Source: Vibrio lentus
GTDB taxonomy: Bacteria > Pseudomonadota > Gammaproteobacteria > Enterobacterales > Vibrionaceae
NCBI RefSeq assembly: GCF_002875945.1
Contig: NZ_MCZK01000002.1
Location: 1 to 44,415, forward strand
Direction of reading: 5' to 3'
DNA length: 44,415 bases
Shown here: positions 7,412 to 16,030 of the stretch, one piece after another
Layout: each line of letters starts with the position of its first letter
Numbering within the stretch: position 1 is the first letter of the stretch
Translations under genes and position numbers: made by a program
The notes under the pieces: model-generated
Database searches by the model: none
What the model saw: the letters and a program-made list of their open reading frames with translations, nothing else
Told to the model about the DNA's origin: nothing

Positions 7412-7870
7412 ATGAAAAATAGAATTTTGGGGTTAACTCTTGCATTGACCATGACACCGGCGATGGCTGAAGGTGTCCATAATGAGCTTACCATTCCTCA
7501 GCCTGTTGCCGATATGAGCTCATATTTGCTTGAAATCAAAGAGGAGAGTCGCGTTGTGTCTACGTTCCACTTTGTTGCTATTGATGGTGAAAAAACCAAC
7601 ATTTCAAGCACAAAAACAATCGAGAGTGAAGGTGGTGTGCTTACGCAATCTGGGATTGAGCTGGAGCTCAGTCCACGGTCAAAAGCGGCAGACTTCATGG
7701 CGGTTGATTTTGTCTATAAAAAGGCGCTGGAAGGCATAATGAATTTGCAGGATGAACAGCAGGTTATCTATGCGCTTGATACATCCATCTCCTTGTCTAG
7801 GGGGGAGGTGTCTTGCAATAACCTCAGCATGAGTGGGGAGCCGGTCGAGTTGTGCTTAACTCGACATTAA
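7412..7870 (+). CDS. Exported protein of unknown function in the virB operon
   Basis: 152 residues from ATG 7412, preceded by AGAAGGAC; the longer frame from 7349 overlaps virB4 and lacks a ribosome site. A signal peptide (ILGLTLALTMTPAMAEG) predicts cleavage after MAEG or AMA. The mature part is beta-rich and ends in a two-cysteine loop (VSCNNLSMSGEPVELCL). A similar C-terminal pair of cysteines occurs in the next gene, suggesting a periplasmic family with a disulfide. Possible roles are pilus accessory or surface exclusion; neither is shown. Confidence 0.65.
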   Translation: MKNRILGLTLALTMTPAMAEGVHNELTIPQPVADMSSYLLEIKEESRVVSTFHFVAIDGEKTNISSTKTIESEGGVLTQSGIELELSPRSKAADFMAVDFVYKKALEGIMNLQDEQQVIYALDTSISLSRGEVSCNNLSMSGEPVELCLTRH

Positions 7871-7890
7871 TCATTTTGCAGGGTCATTCC

Positions 7891-8379
7891 ATGAAAAAAA
7901 TACTATTAGCATTGGTGGTCGCTAGCGCCTTATCTACACCAACTCTGGCGCAAGTATCGGACTTGTCGGATTACCATTGGGCTCTGGCGGACTCTAGCTT
8001 GCCGCCACCGAATTTCTCGCTTGATGATGTGTCGAAAGAGATGGTTGAAATTACTGTGCAATTTAAGGGGGGGCAGTTTCCTTCTAGTGGTATATTTGAT
8101 TCCCGCCATCAAGGACAAAGAAGGTCGATGTACCTTATCACCAAAGAACGAGCGTTTGATGGTGGCATGAAGGAGATCCCTAATGGCTGGTCATATGTCC
8201 TTGATGAAATCAATGCTGATAAGGTCAAACTCTCCATCACTTTCACTGAGCAGGAAGTCAGTGAAACGTTTTTGTTTGAAGTTGTGCCGAGTGATGACGT
8301 CCAGTGTCAATCCTTTCCATTTAATAAAGAGATTGTTCAATCTCCGCGGGTTTGTTTGTCGAAGGCGAGGGGTAGTTGA
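7891..8379 (+). CDS. Exported protein, probable relative of the preceding gene
   Basis: 162 residues from ATG 7891. The signal peptide MKKILLALVVASALSTPTLA is nearly identical, also at DNA level, to that of virB5 at 8893. The mature protein is beta-rich and ends VQCQSFPF...RVCL, resembling the Cys pair of the upstream gene. Its 3' end overlaps the inverted lipoprotein gene by 59 bp, tail to tail. Function unknown. Confidence 0.65.
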   Translation: MKKILLALVVASALSTPTLAQVSDLSDYHWALADSSLPPPNFSLDDVSKEMVEITVQFKGGQFPSSGIFDSRHQGQRRSMYLITKERAFDGGMKEIPNGWSYVLDEINADKVKLSITFTEQEVSETFLFEVVPSDDVQCQSFPFNKEIVQSPRVCLSKARGS

Positions 8380-8839
8380 CTCTCAAGATGACTTGCATAC
8401 CTAGGGCGTTACTGATGGTCTTGGTTGTGCTACCTGTCAAATGAAGCTGAAACGGGGTTCGGTCTATGGTGGTCGTCGTTATGGTGCCTTCGGTTAATAG
8501 AGTCCCCTCCATATCGTAGGCCTCCCCATTTTTTTTGATTTCATAATCCAAAAACAAAGTGATAGGTATTATTCGGCAATGGTTTGAGTCTGGACAGTAC
8601 GTCAAAGAATAGTTCTCTATGGATTGTTGAATGCGAGGTTGCCAGTCATCGTCTTTAAAAGGCGTGTTTGTGATTTTGAAGGGGAGTTTCTGTTGTTTCC
8701 ATTCGCCTGAACTATTGAGGTGATAGTCCACGGTAAGTTGAATGTCTTCCGTTTTGATGCCCCCATTTGAGCTACACCCTGTTAATGTCAGTAATAGCAA
8801 GGTGGCAGAGAGTGCCTTTTTCTTTTTTGATAATTTCAT
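8321..8839 (-). CDS. Inverted lipoprotein gene inside the virB operon
   Basis: About 172 residues. The start at 8839 is favoured by GAGATG 8 bases upstream; ATG 8848 is an alternative. A basic N-terminus and hydrophobic stretch lead to a lipobox LTGC-SSNG, so it is a lipid-anchored envelope protein. It is the only minus-strand gene between virB4 and virB5 and must have its own promoter, as expected for an exclusion or immunity-type lipoprotein expressed independently of transfer. That role is inference. Confidence 0.7.
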   Translation of the reverse strand: MKLSKKKKALSATLLLLTLTGCSSNGGIKTEDIQLTVDYHLNSSGEWKQQKLPFKITNTPFKDDDWQPRIQQSIENYSLTYCPDSNHCRIIPITLFLDYEIKKNGEAYDMEGTLLTEGTITTTTIDRTPFQLHLTGSTTKTISNALGMQVILRVNYPSPSTNKPAEIEQSLY

Positions 8840-8892
8840 TGTTTTCATCTCTTTACGTTAACCGAGCGTATTCTAGCGCATAAGGTCATCCC

Positions 8893-9687
8893 ATGAAAAA
8901 AACACTATTAGCTCTGGTGATAGCCAGTGCCTTATCCACGCCAATGGTGGTGCGAGCCTCTGGTTTTCCTACGTTTGATGCGGCCAATCTTTTGCAGTCC
9001 ATTACGGAGTACGAGCAACTGATTAGTGAGTATGAACAAATCTTGCAGCAAACCGGCCTCAATACTCAGCAACTGCTGGTTGCGATAGACGAATACCAAC
9101 AAATGCTGCGTGAGTATAACGTCTTACTGAATCAAGTGACCCAACTTGAAGATAAGATTGACCGCCGTGATTACGAAGCCATCGCGAGGCAGGTGAATCG
9201 CGCCTATGAGCAACGCGCGGGCAATGAGCACGTGTACAGTTCGCCTCATATGGACAATCGATATGGGGCATTACCAGACCGTGATACTTCCTATCGACAT
9301 GTCGAGTCTACGTTAGGGGCGGTGCCTTCGAGTTACCAACGCAGCTATCAACTGGCCGCAGACAGCCACATTCAAGGTGAAGAGGCGCAGCAATTTGCTG
9401 CCCGTAATGCTCAAATCAAAACCAATCAAGACGCCTTAGATGCCACGCGCTTGACGCTGGGCAATGAAACTGAGCTTGCTACGCTGCAACTCTTGGTTGA
9501 ACAGAACCAAGTGTTGATTGACCAGCTTGACTTGCAAAATGACATGACCTTGTCGTCTTACTCGAATTCCAATCAAATGGAACATCGAACTTCAGCCGCC
9601 ATTTTACGCGCAGAGCAAGCGCAGATTGAGCGCATTGAAGAAACCAAGGCGCAAGGTGTGGTGGAAGACACGAGGCCGATACGATGA
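8893..9687 (+). CDS. virB5: VirB5/TrbJ-like minor pilin
   Basis: 264 residues: a signal peptide (TLLALVIASALSTPMVVRA), then long Gln/Glu-rich coiled-coil helices (LLQSITEYEQLISEYEQILQ and further heptads through about residue 110, again from about 165 to 260). This is the pattern of VirB5 and TrbJ, which decorate the T4SS pilus tip. It is followed by virB6 with a 4-bp ATGA overlap, the normal neighbour. Confidence 0.85.
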   Translation: MKKTLLALVIASALSTPMVVRASGFPTFDAANLLQSITEYEQLISEYEQILQQTGLNTQQLLVAIDEYQQMLREYNVLLNQVTQLEDKIDRRDYEAIARQVNRAYEQRAGNEHVYSSPHMDNRYGALPDRDTSYRHVESTLGAVPSSYQRSYQLAADSHIQGEEAQQFAARNAQIKTNQDALDATRLTLGNETELATLQLLVEQNQVLIDQLDLQNDMTLSSYSNSNQMEHRTSAAILRAEQAQIERIEETKAQGVVEDTRPIR

Positions 9688-10679
9688 GCGCCGATACGGT
9701 TTTTCGGCAAAGCTTTTTAGCCGATGTGACGCAATTCATCACCCAAGTGATGAGCGACCCTGTGATTGAGCAAGCTTCTTTTGGCTTGCTCATTTTTTTG
9801 TGCGGCCTTTTGTATTTCCAAGAAGTCGCTCGCTTCATGTTGTTTGGCTTTGAGCCTGAAAAGATAGCCCAATCCACGCTCATGGTGCTGATTGTCTTAT
9901 CGGCTTACCCTTTTTACAGCTCAGCCTTTGATGTGCTTTTTGAAGGCTTTGATGACCTAGGTTTACGTCTCTTGGAGCTAGGAATCGGGTCAAGAGACCC
10001 GATGTTTTTGTTTAAGTGGGTGGGTTATGCGTTGGACGGTATTTACAGCGAAGAGATTTCATTTTGGGATATGGCCGTAGGCGATATTTTGATGTACATG
10101 TTGTGGATTGGCATCAGCTTTTTATTGGTATTAGCCATGTACTTTATTGGCGCATGGGCGGTCTGGAGTCTACTGCTGGCTAAAATTTTGGGTGTCTTCT
10201 TTTTCCCTATGTTGGTTCATCCCGCGACTCGTAGCCTGTTTGATGGTTGGATGCGGTTCACGTTCGGAAGTTTATTGCTACTCGTTGTTGTAAGGGCTGC
10301 CGGCGTTTTAGCCGCGATTGCGATTAAAGCGCAGTTTACAGCGTCGGGTGTTTTGCAGTGTCCAAGCGGTTTGGTGGCTCAATGTACAGAGATTGGTGGT
10401 CGTGAGGGGCTGATGGGTGCCAACGATTATATGGATTTGTTGATCACCATGATTTTAGCGGTGGCGATTGTGGTATCGAGTATGGGGCTGGTTGCTTCTA
10501 TTTCGGGCGGAGTGTCCTCTCCGAGCGCTGCGGTTGGTAAAGGTGTAGGAAGTCTGGTTCAAGGCGCAGGGAAAGCCTTGTCAAAAGGCGCTTCCTCCGC
10601 AGGGGCTGGGGTAGCCAAAGCCAATGCGGCAGGCGCGGCGCAACTTGCTAAAGTTATCTCAAAAATCAAACCGGTGTAA
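9684..10679 (+). CDS. virB6: VirB6/TrbL-like polytopic membrane protein
   Basis: 331 residues with about five hydrophobic segments (near 30-50, 65-85, 145-180, 195-215 and 250-275), including the W-rich segment IGAWAVWSLLLAKILGVFFF. The C-terminus is Gly/Ala/Ser/Lys-rich and flexible. VirB6 forms part of the inner-membrane channel. The start overlaps the virB5 stop (ATGA). Confidence 0.85.
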   Translation: MSADTVFRQSFLADVTQFITQVMSDPVIEQASFGLLIFLCGLLYFQEVARFMLFGFEPEKIAQSTLMVLIVLSAYPFYSSAFDVLFEGFDDLGLRLLELGIGSRDPMFLFKWVGYALDGIYSEEISFWDMAVGDILMYMLWIGISFLLVLAMYFIGAWAVWSLLLAKILGVFFFPMLVHPATRSLFDGWMRFTFGSLLLLVVVRAAGVLAAIAIKAQFTASGVLQCPSGLVAQCTEIGGREGLMGANDYMDLLITMILAVAIVVSSMGLVASISGGVSSPSAAVGKGVGSLVQGAGKALSKGASSAGAGVAKANAAGAAQLAKVISKIKPV

Positions 10680-10692
10680 AGGAGCGGCTTAA

Positions 10693-11409
10693 ATGGAACC
10701 TATTCTTATGGAGCCTGTTGCGCCTGAAAAGCGCGAAGATAAACCCTTGTTGCGCGTGGAGCGTAACCGGTGGTTTGTCGCGGTGTTGGCCTTGTGTGGT
10801 GTCATGGCACTGCTGCTCTTGCTGTTGTGGTTTGCGTTTGTGAAAGCGCAAAACAACAAAGAGGTGGTATATGTGAAGCTCGAACCCAACGGTGGGTGGT
10901 CGATGGTGGATTATCAACCTGACGATGCGCAGCTTTTCTACAAGACGACCATTGATGCGTTATTGCAACGATTTGCTCTGTCCCGTTACGCGGTCACGCC
11001 GGAAACCATTGAAACCGATTGGGGCGAAGCCAGCGTGTTCATGTCGCCCGACTTAAACGCGCAGTTTTTGAGCCCTCAAGGGTTCAATGCGCTGGAGAAA
11101 ATCGAGGCGTTGAGAAAAAACGGCCAACGGGCGGTGATTACCATCGAACGCGGGGTGGAGCATTACGACCAAGTGGCGTGGAAAGAGGGGGAGGCCTCAG
11201 CGTCGGTGGTGCGAAGCAATGTTTATTTAACGCGTCAAATTGAAGGCAGCGGGCGACAGCCTCAGCCGGAACATTTGGTGCTGAATCTGCAATGGCGCTT
11301 GGCTGATAAATCGGAATTGGCGCAGCGCAGTATGGAGTCGCTGCGTCTAAACCCACTCGGACTGACTGTATTGTCTTACCAATTAACCAAGGAGCGACGT
11401 CGTGAATAG
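10693..11409 (+). CDS. virB8: VirB8-like assembly factor
   Basis: 238 residues, a bitopic protein: a short cytoplasmic N-terminus, one helix (FVAVLALCGVMALLLLLLWF, residues about 29-48) and a periplasmic NTF2-like domain. AAAGGAG precedes the ATG at a suitable distance. VirB8 links inner- and outer-membrane complexes, and its position between virB6 and virB9 is canonical. Confidence 0.85.
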   Translation: MEPILMEPVAPEKREDKPLLRVERNRWFVAVLALCGVMALLLLLLWFAFVKAQNNKEVVYVKLEPNGGWSMVDYQPDDAQLFYKTTIDALLQRFALSRYAVTPETIETDWGEASVFMSPDLNAQFLSPQGFNALEKIEALRKNGQRAVITIERGVEHYDQVAWKEGEASASVVRSNVYLTRQIEGSGRQPQPEHLVLNLQWRLADKSELAQRSMESLRLNPLGLTVLSYQLTKERRRE

Positions 11410-12247
11410 AGCGATAGTGGCGTTAGGGTTGATGAGCGTGTCGTTGTCGGCTTGGGCGACGACCTGTCAACCGCTTTACCATCAATCAGGGGAAATCATT
11501 CCCATCTCTTCGGCGCGATATTTGGGCGGGCGAGTGCAACTGCCCTCCAACTTAATTGCCAAGCCAACCGTGTCAAACCCACATTTATGGGATGTGGATG
11601 GGCTGGAAGGCACCAACCAAATCCTCATTAAACCCAACAGTGACCAACCCGAAGGGAAAAGCACCATGATTTTTGCTTTTACGGAGGACGGTCAGGTGTT
11701 TGATATTTTGGCGACCCGAACCAAGGCGAAGAGCAATCAAGCGTGCGTGTTGGTTAATGATGATTCATCTTTAATGTCGAAAGAGCAAAAGGCGAAAATA
11801 TCGGCGTTCATGACGCAAAAACAAGAAGCGGCCATGCCGGATAGGTCTCGTCAAACCATCGCGCGGTTAAGAAAGGAGTTGGCCGCTACCACGAAAGAAG
11901 CCAAGGAAACCCAAGCCAAAGCCGTGGTGGACGCGCTTCGTAAATATCGATACCGCATCTATACCCGTTATGTCTGGGATGACGGCGACCAATTCATTGG
12001 TCGAGACGCCATTTCTGACGTGTACGACGATGGGCAATTCACCTATTTACGTTTATCGAATCCTAACCGTGGGGTGTTGAGTGTCGAGACGGAGATTGGC
12101 GGCAAAGCCGCTATCGCACCGACAAAATACGATGATGCGTATGGGATTTACAAAATTACGGGCATTTACCCGAGCTTTCGCTTACGCATTGATGACATCA
12201 CGGTGGAGGTGCAGCGCACCGATAACGTGACGCGCTCCAATATCTAA
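11402..12247 (+). CDS. virB9: VirB9/TrbG outer-membrane complex protein
   Basis: 281 residues from GTG 11402, overlapping virB8 by 8 bp. It has a signal peptide (LGLMSVSLSAWA), an N-terminal beta domain, a charged helical linker (about 125-175), and a C-terminal VirB9 domain with YRYRIYTRYVWDDGDQFIGR and YGIYKITGIYPSFRLRID. VirB9 forms the core-complex ring with VirB7 and VirB10. No VirB7-size lipoprotein is visible nearby. Confidence 0.9.
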   Translation: MNRAIVALGLMSVSLSAWATTCQPLYHQSGEIIPISSARYLGGRVQLPSNLIAKPTVSNPHLWDVDGLEGTNQILIKPNSDQPEGKSTMIFAFTEDGQVFDILATRTKAKSNQACVLVNDDSSLMSKEQKAKISAFMTQKQEAAMPDRSRQTIARLRKELAATTKEAKETQAKAVVDALRKYRYRIYTRYVWDDGDQFIGRDAISDVYDDGQFTYLRLSNPNRGVLSVETEIGGKAAIAPTKYDDAYGIYKITGIYPSFRLRIDDITVEVQRTDNVTRSNI

Positions 12248-12256
12248 GAGGGCGCC

Positions 12257-13474
12257 ATGGACAATATAAAAAATTGGGTGCAGACGCATCTGGCGCTGGT
12301 CTTTTTTGGGTTTGCGGGGGCACTTTTTTTGGTGGGGCTCGCGGCTTTTTTCAATCGAGATTCACCTAAGGAGGCGTTGCCCACGCCGACCACCGTTGAA
12401 ACCATGCCCGTATCGGCGGAGCCTACGGACTTTGCCAATATTGTCAAAGAGCGTGACCAAGCCAAAGACTCCGTGGAGGCGTTCAGCAATCGTCGTCCTG
12501 AGCCAGCACCTCGTCTTGAGGTGCCTGTGGTGAGCGTCATTGACCAAGAGCGGGAGAAAATCAAACTGGCGGAGTTTCGGCGGGCAAAAATGGCGTCAAT
12601 GAGCGCGTGGGGACAAGCCCCAAGAGCACCCAGCGCCCCTCAAAACTCGATACGCGTCCCTGCCAATGAAGATACCCCTGACCATTTGCTGTCCAGTGAA
12701 GCGCAGCGATTGGACATCAGCCGCAAGCTCAGCAAGCTCAATGAGCTGAAAGCAAAAATCAAAGCAGGAAACTACTCGGTTGGAGAAGAGGTGCCAGAAA
12801 CTCAAGCGGTGGCGAGATTGGAGTCCAGTTTTTCCAAACCGCCGGAGACCATTGTGGGCTTTACTCAAGAGAACACCTATAACGCCTCAACCGAAGGGTT
12901 GGAGAAATTACCGATTGGGACGGTAATACCGGCGGTCACGGTGATGAAAGCCAACAGCGACCGTGCTGGCACGTTTAAGGCGGTGGTGTCGCAGTCGGTG
13001 TTTGATGTGACCGAGCAGTACGTGCTTATTCCGAAAGGCTCTGAGGTCATCATCAAAAGCGTCAAGATGAGCACCACCAATGAGGCGATTAACGCGGTGT
13101 TGGGGATGAGCGTCCCGTGGATAATTTTGCCGGACGGTAAAAAAATCGACACGTCTAAATCATCAGGCATGGACAGAGAAGGCATGACCGGAATTAGTGA
13201 CCAAGTTGACCACCACTGGATTGAGCAGTTCATGGGTGTGGCGGCCTATGCGCTGGTTGCGGATAACACCAGTTATGACGGCACCGGCGAATCGGAAGGC
13301 TCTTATTCTGGTGAGGTTTCTCAGGGTCTACGCGACCAAGTGGCGCCTCACGCCCAAAAATATCTGCAATTGGTGCCGACGACAACGATTCGCGCTGGGC
13401 AAAGCATGAACATCATGATTGAAGACGACATCTACCTTGCGCCTTGGCGTAACCTTTACGAGGACTATCTGTGA
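12257..13474 (+). CDS. virB10: VirB10/TrbI core-complex protein
   Basis: 405 residues: an N-terminal helix (LALVFFGFAGALFLVGLAAFF, about 12-32), a Pro/Glu-rich periplasmic linker, and the VirB10 beta-barrel domain (TVIPAVTVMKANSDRAG, YVLIPKGSEVIIKS, then WIEQFMGVAAYALVADN and PTTTIRAGQSMNIMIEDDI at the end). It spans both membranes and senses ATP use by VirB4 and VirB11. The pilus genes follow with a 4-bp overlap. Confidence 0.95.
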   Translation: MDNIKNWVQTHLALVFFGFAGALFLVGLAAFFNRDSPKEALPTPTTVETMPVSAEPTDFANIVKERDQAKDSVEAFSNRRPEPAPRLEVPVVSVIDQEREKIKLAEFRRAKMASMSAWGQAPRAPSAPQNSIRVPANEDTPDHLLSSEAQRLDISRKLSKLNELKAKIKAGNYSVGEEVPETQAVARLESSFSKPPETIVGFTQENTYNASTEGLEKLPIGTVIPAVTVMKANSDRAGTFKAVVSQSVFDVTEQYVLIPKGSEVIIKSVKMSTTNEAINAVLGMSVPWIILPDGKKIDTSKSSGMDREGMTGISDQVDHHWIEQFMGVAAYALVADNTSYDGTGESEGSYSGEVSQGLRDQVAPHAQKYLQLVPTTTIRAGQSMNIMIEDDIYLAPWRNLYEDYL

Positions 13475-13836
13475 AAAAAAGAACATTGAGCGCCTTACTC
13501 GCAGGGAGCCTTTTGGCTCCTTGCGCGTTTTCAGCGCCTCTGACCGACGTAGACACGCTGCAAGTGTCCGCTCGAACGCTCTTCCCACCGGAAATGAAAA
13601 CGGTCGGAGAAGCCGCTAAGTGGCTGTTAGAGCCATTGGGCTACCACATTGTGACCGATTACCCCGCGCCGAAAAGCGCCAAGGCGATTTTGTCACATCC
13701 CATTCCGACCGCCGCGCGAATGCACCGAACCATGCCGGTGACGCACGCCTTGCAGTTGCTGATTGGGCAAGACAACACGCTCATCGTAGACCGAGAGCAC
13801 AAACTCATTACCTTCAGCAAGGGAGTGATGCTATGA
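13471..13836 (+). CDS. pilL: PilL-like type IVb pilus protein, N-terminal domain
   Basis: 121 residues from GTG 13471 (GTGA overlap with virB10). The signal peptide ends near CAFSAPL. The mature part is a short secretin-N0-like domain: EAAKWLLEPLGYHIVTDYP, then ALQLLIGQDNTLIVDREH. This resembles the N-terminal domain of PilL from IncI-type and ICE thin-pilus operons, where PilL is a longer single protein. Here it appears split from the next gene. Confidence 0.7.
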   Translation: MKKRTLSALLAGSLLAPCAFSAPLTDVDTLQVSARTLFPPEMKTVGEAAKWLLEPLGYHIVTDYPAPKSAKAILSHPIPTAARMHRTMPVTHALQLLIGQDNTLIVDREHKLITFSKGVML

Positions 13837-14573
13837 GGCGTTATTTACCCGTTTTAGGGATGGCTGTGGTGGTCGGTTTGGCTGGGTGTGCGACTGAGCC
13901 CCCTTATCAAGGGCAAGGCGAAGCGTTCAGGCTGGCCAACATTAATTTGATTGAGCGCGACCTTTCTTTGATATCCCCTGTCGATGTGGCCTTGACGCAA
14001 GGTCGCACCGCCGCTTCAACTCATCAGGCTGTCACGCCGCTCTCAACGTTTGTTGTGAAGAAGGGCGAAAGCTCAGAGCGAGCGTTGCGTCGCTGGTTTA
14101 AAGCGCAGGGCGTGGATGACATTGCTTGGTCAATGAGTCCCGACGTTCAAGAAAAACTCAATGAAAAGCACGACGCGGCGAAATCGTATCAAGGCAGCCT
14201 CAAAAAAGCGGTGGATGAGTTCGCCGAGGCGCTTGGGGTGTCCTTGCATTACATTGAAGCCGATTACCACGGCAAGCGTGTGGTGGGGGTGTTTGATTTT
14301 GATGGGCAAGCCCGTTTGACTCGCGTGTCTGGCGCTTCCCTGAAACAAGTGATGGGTCATGTGGTGACAAACTATGGCTTTGTGTGGAAGTCAGGGGAGG
14401 GCAATGACCGCAGTTGGGTATCGCCGAAAGATTATCAATTCAGTGCGGATTACTACCTGTTGACCCCGAAAGACGACATCGAAGGGGCGCTGACTTCGGT
14501 GCTGGACGGGTATCCGGTTAATGCACGTATTGTGGATTCCACCAATCAAGTCTTCATTGAAGGGGAATATTGA
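13833..14573 (+). CDS. TcpQ/PilM-position lipoprotein of the pilus cassette
   Basis: 246 residues from ATG 13833 (ATGA overlap). The lipobox VVGLAGC-ATEPP places it in the outer membrane. It has two repeats of the TcpQ-like alpha-beta module (SERALRRWFKAQGVDDIAWS and the later LKQVMGHVVTNYGFVWKS). In toxin-coregulated pilus operons TcpQ stabilises the secretin; this gene likewise comes immediately before the secretin. In R64 this slot is PilM, and part of PilL may correspond to it. Confidence 0.7.
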   Translation: MRRYLPVLGMAVVVGLAGCATEPPYQGQGEAFRLANINLIERDLSLISPVDVALTQGRTAASTHQAVTPLSTFVVKKGESSERALRRWFKAQGVDDIAWSMSPDVQEKLNEKHDAAKSYQGSLKKAVDEFAEALGVSLHYIEADYHGKRVVGVFDFDGQARLTRVSGASLKQVMGHVVTNYGFVWKSGEGNDRSWVSPKDYQFSADYYLLTPKDDIEGALTSVLDGYPVNARIVDSTNQVFIEGEY

Positions 14574-16021
14574 TGCGAAAGATGAAAACCGCGCTGTGCA
14601 GCGCACTATTGGCACTGTTGGTTGGGTGTACCTCTCAAGCGTACGATGACAATGAGCGCTATAACGCGCAAGTTCAACAAGATATCGCTGAAAAAACCAC
14701 GCACGTGACGCGAGACAAAGTGGTGCGCTCGCAAAAGCCGCCACAATTTTTTGCGCCCATTGAAGATGAAGTGCAGTACCCATGGCTTGATGAGGTGGTG
14801 ACAGCCTCTGCCAGTGAGCTGCCTTTGTCGGTGGTGTTGGAAGAAATCATGGCGGGCGTTGATGTGCCGCTCTATTTTTCGGAAGGCACTAACCCGAATG
14901 CGATTGTGTCACTGAACTTTTCCAACACTCGTGAGCATGTACTCAATGCGCTGTCTCGGGATGTGGGCTATGGCATCGCAATGCGAGATGGGCGTCTTGA
15001 GGTGTCCAGCACGGTGACTCAGACGTTCTTCTTGAATATCCCAAGTGGCACGATGAACGGTCAGCTTGGCTCTCAAGGGGGCGGTGGTGAAGAGGATGAG
15101 GTCAGCATTGAAGGGCAATATTTGAACGCGGTGTACAATGACGTCAAAGTCGCGGATGAAATCCGCGATGCCATCATCAACATTCTCGGGAAGGATGAAG
15201 GTGAGCGAGTGGGCTCGGTGACGGCCTCCATCAACATGAGTACAGTGACGGTCACGACCAGCCCCGACCGCATGGTGCAAGTCGAGCGTTTGATTGAGCA
15301 TTACCGTGAAGAGCTGTCCAAGCAAGTGTTGCTCGATGTGCGCGTGATTGAGTTTCGCTCCAACCTCGGTACGGAGCGGGGCGTCGATTGGAATCTGGCG
15401 TATGAATCGGGCGATGGTGTGTTGCAGTTTTTCATACCCGGCACCAATACCGTCTCTCAAGAAGCCGGTTACGGCTTTGCCTTCCAAGGTACTGGTAAAT
15501 GGTCGGGCACCGAAGCGCTGATTAAAGTGCTGGAAAAGCAGGGCAGCGTATCAACCGAAACGCCCATTACCGCGATTTTGCTCAACAACCAACCTGCCCA
15601 TATCTCGCAACAAAGCCTTGTGCCGTACGTGTATGAGACCAGCTCTGACAGTAGTGAGGGGGTCGTTAGCACCAGTGTGACCCGTCGTGAAGAGGTCGAA
15701 GGCGTGGATTTCATGGCGGTGGCGAATGTTCAAGCTGACCATGTGTATCTGCGCATGAGCGGCCAGCTTCAAAAGATTGCGTCGCAAGAGACCAAAACCG
15801 TGGCGAATGTGGAGCTCGGCTTTTTAACCAAGTCAAAAGCCGAAATCACCGTGCCGAACAAGCTTCGCTACGGGCAAACCTATGTCGTCGCCTCAGTCAA
15901 ACAAACCTCTCGAACCAATGAGAAAACGAAAAGTTTTTGGACGACCTTCTTTGGTGGGACGGGAAGCAACAACACCACAGTGGAAACGCTGGTGCTGTTA
16001 ACCCCAAGGCAGGTGCAATAA
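14573..16021 (+). CDS. pilN: PilN/TcpC-like lipoprotein secretin of a type IVb pilus
   Basis: 482 residues from ATG 14573 (TGATG overlap). Lipobox LLALLVGC-TSQ. An N-terminal STN-like domain (LPLSVVLEEIMAGVDVPLYF) is followed by a central linker and the C-terminal secretin domain (LLDVRVIEFRSNLGTERGVDW; ETPITAILLNNQPAHISQQS; LLTPRQVQ). A lipidated secretin of this length is typical of R64 PilN and TcpC. It forms the outer-membrane pore for the pilus. Confidence 0.9.
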   Translation: MRKMKTALCSALLALLVGCTSQAYDDNERYNAQVQQDIAEKTTHVTRDKVVRSQKPPQFFAPIEDEVQYPWLDEVVTASASELPLSVVLEEIMAGVDVPLYFSEGTNPNAIVSLNFSNTREHVLNALSRDVGYGIAMRDGRLEVSSTVTQTFFLNIPSGTMNGQLGSQGGGGEEDEVSIEGQYLNAVYNDVKVADEIRDAIINILGKDEGERVGSVTASINMSTVTVTTSPDRMVQVERLIEHYREELSKQVLLDVRVIEFRSNLGTERGVDWNLAYESGDGVLQFFIPGTNTVSQEAGYGFAFQGTGKWSGTEALIKVLEKQGSVSTETPITAILLNNQPAHISQQSLVPYVYETSSDSSEGVVSTSVTRREEVEGVDFMAVANVQADHVYLRMSGQLQKIASQETKTVANVELGFLTKSKAEITVPNKLRYGQTYVVASVKQTSRTNEKTKSFWTTFFGGTGSNNTTVETLVLLTPRQVQ

Positions 16022-16030
16022 GGAGCGCGT

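Noticed and set aside
14909..15487. 192-codon minus-strand frame inside pilN
   Set aside because: Antisense shadow of the secretin; composition rich in His and Arg and no start signals.
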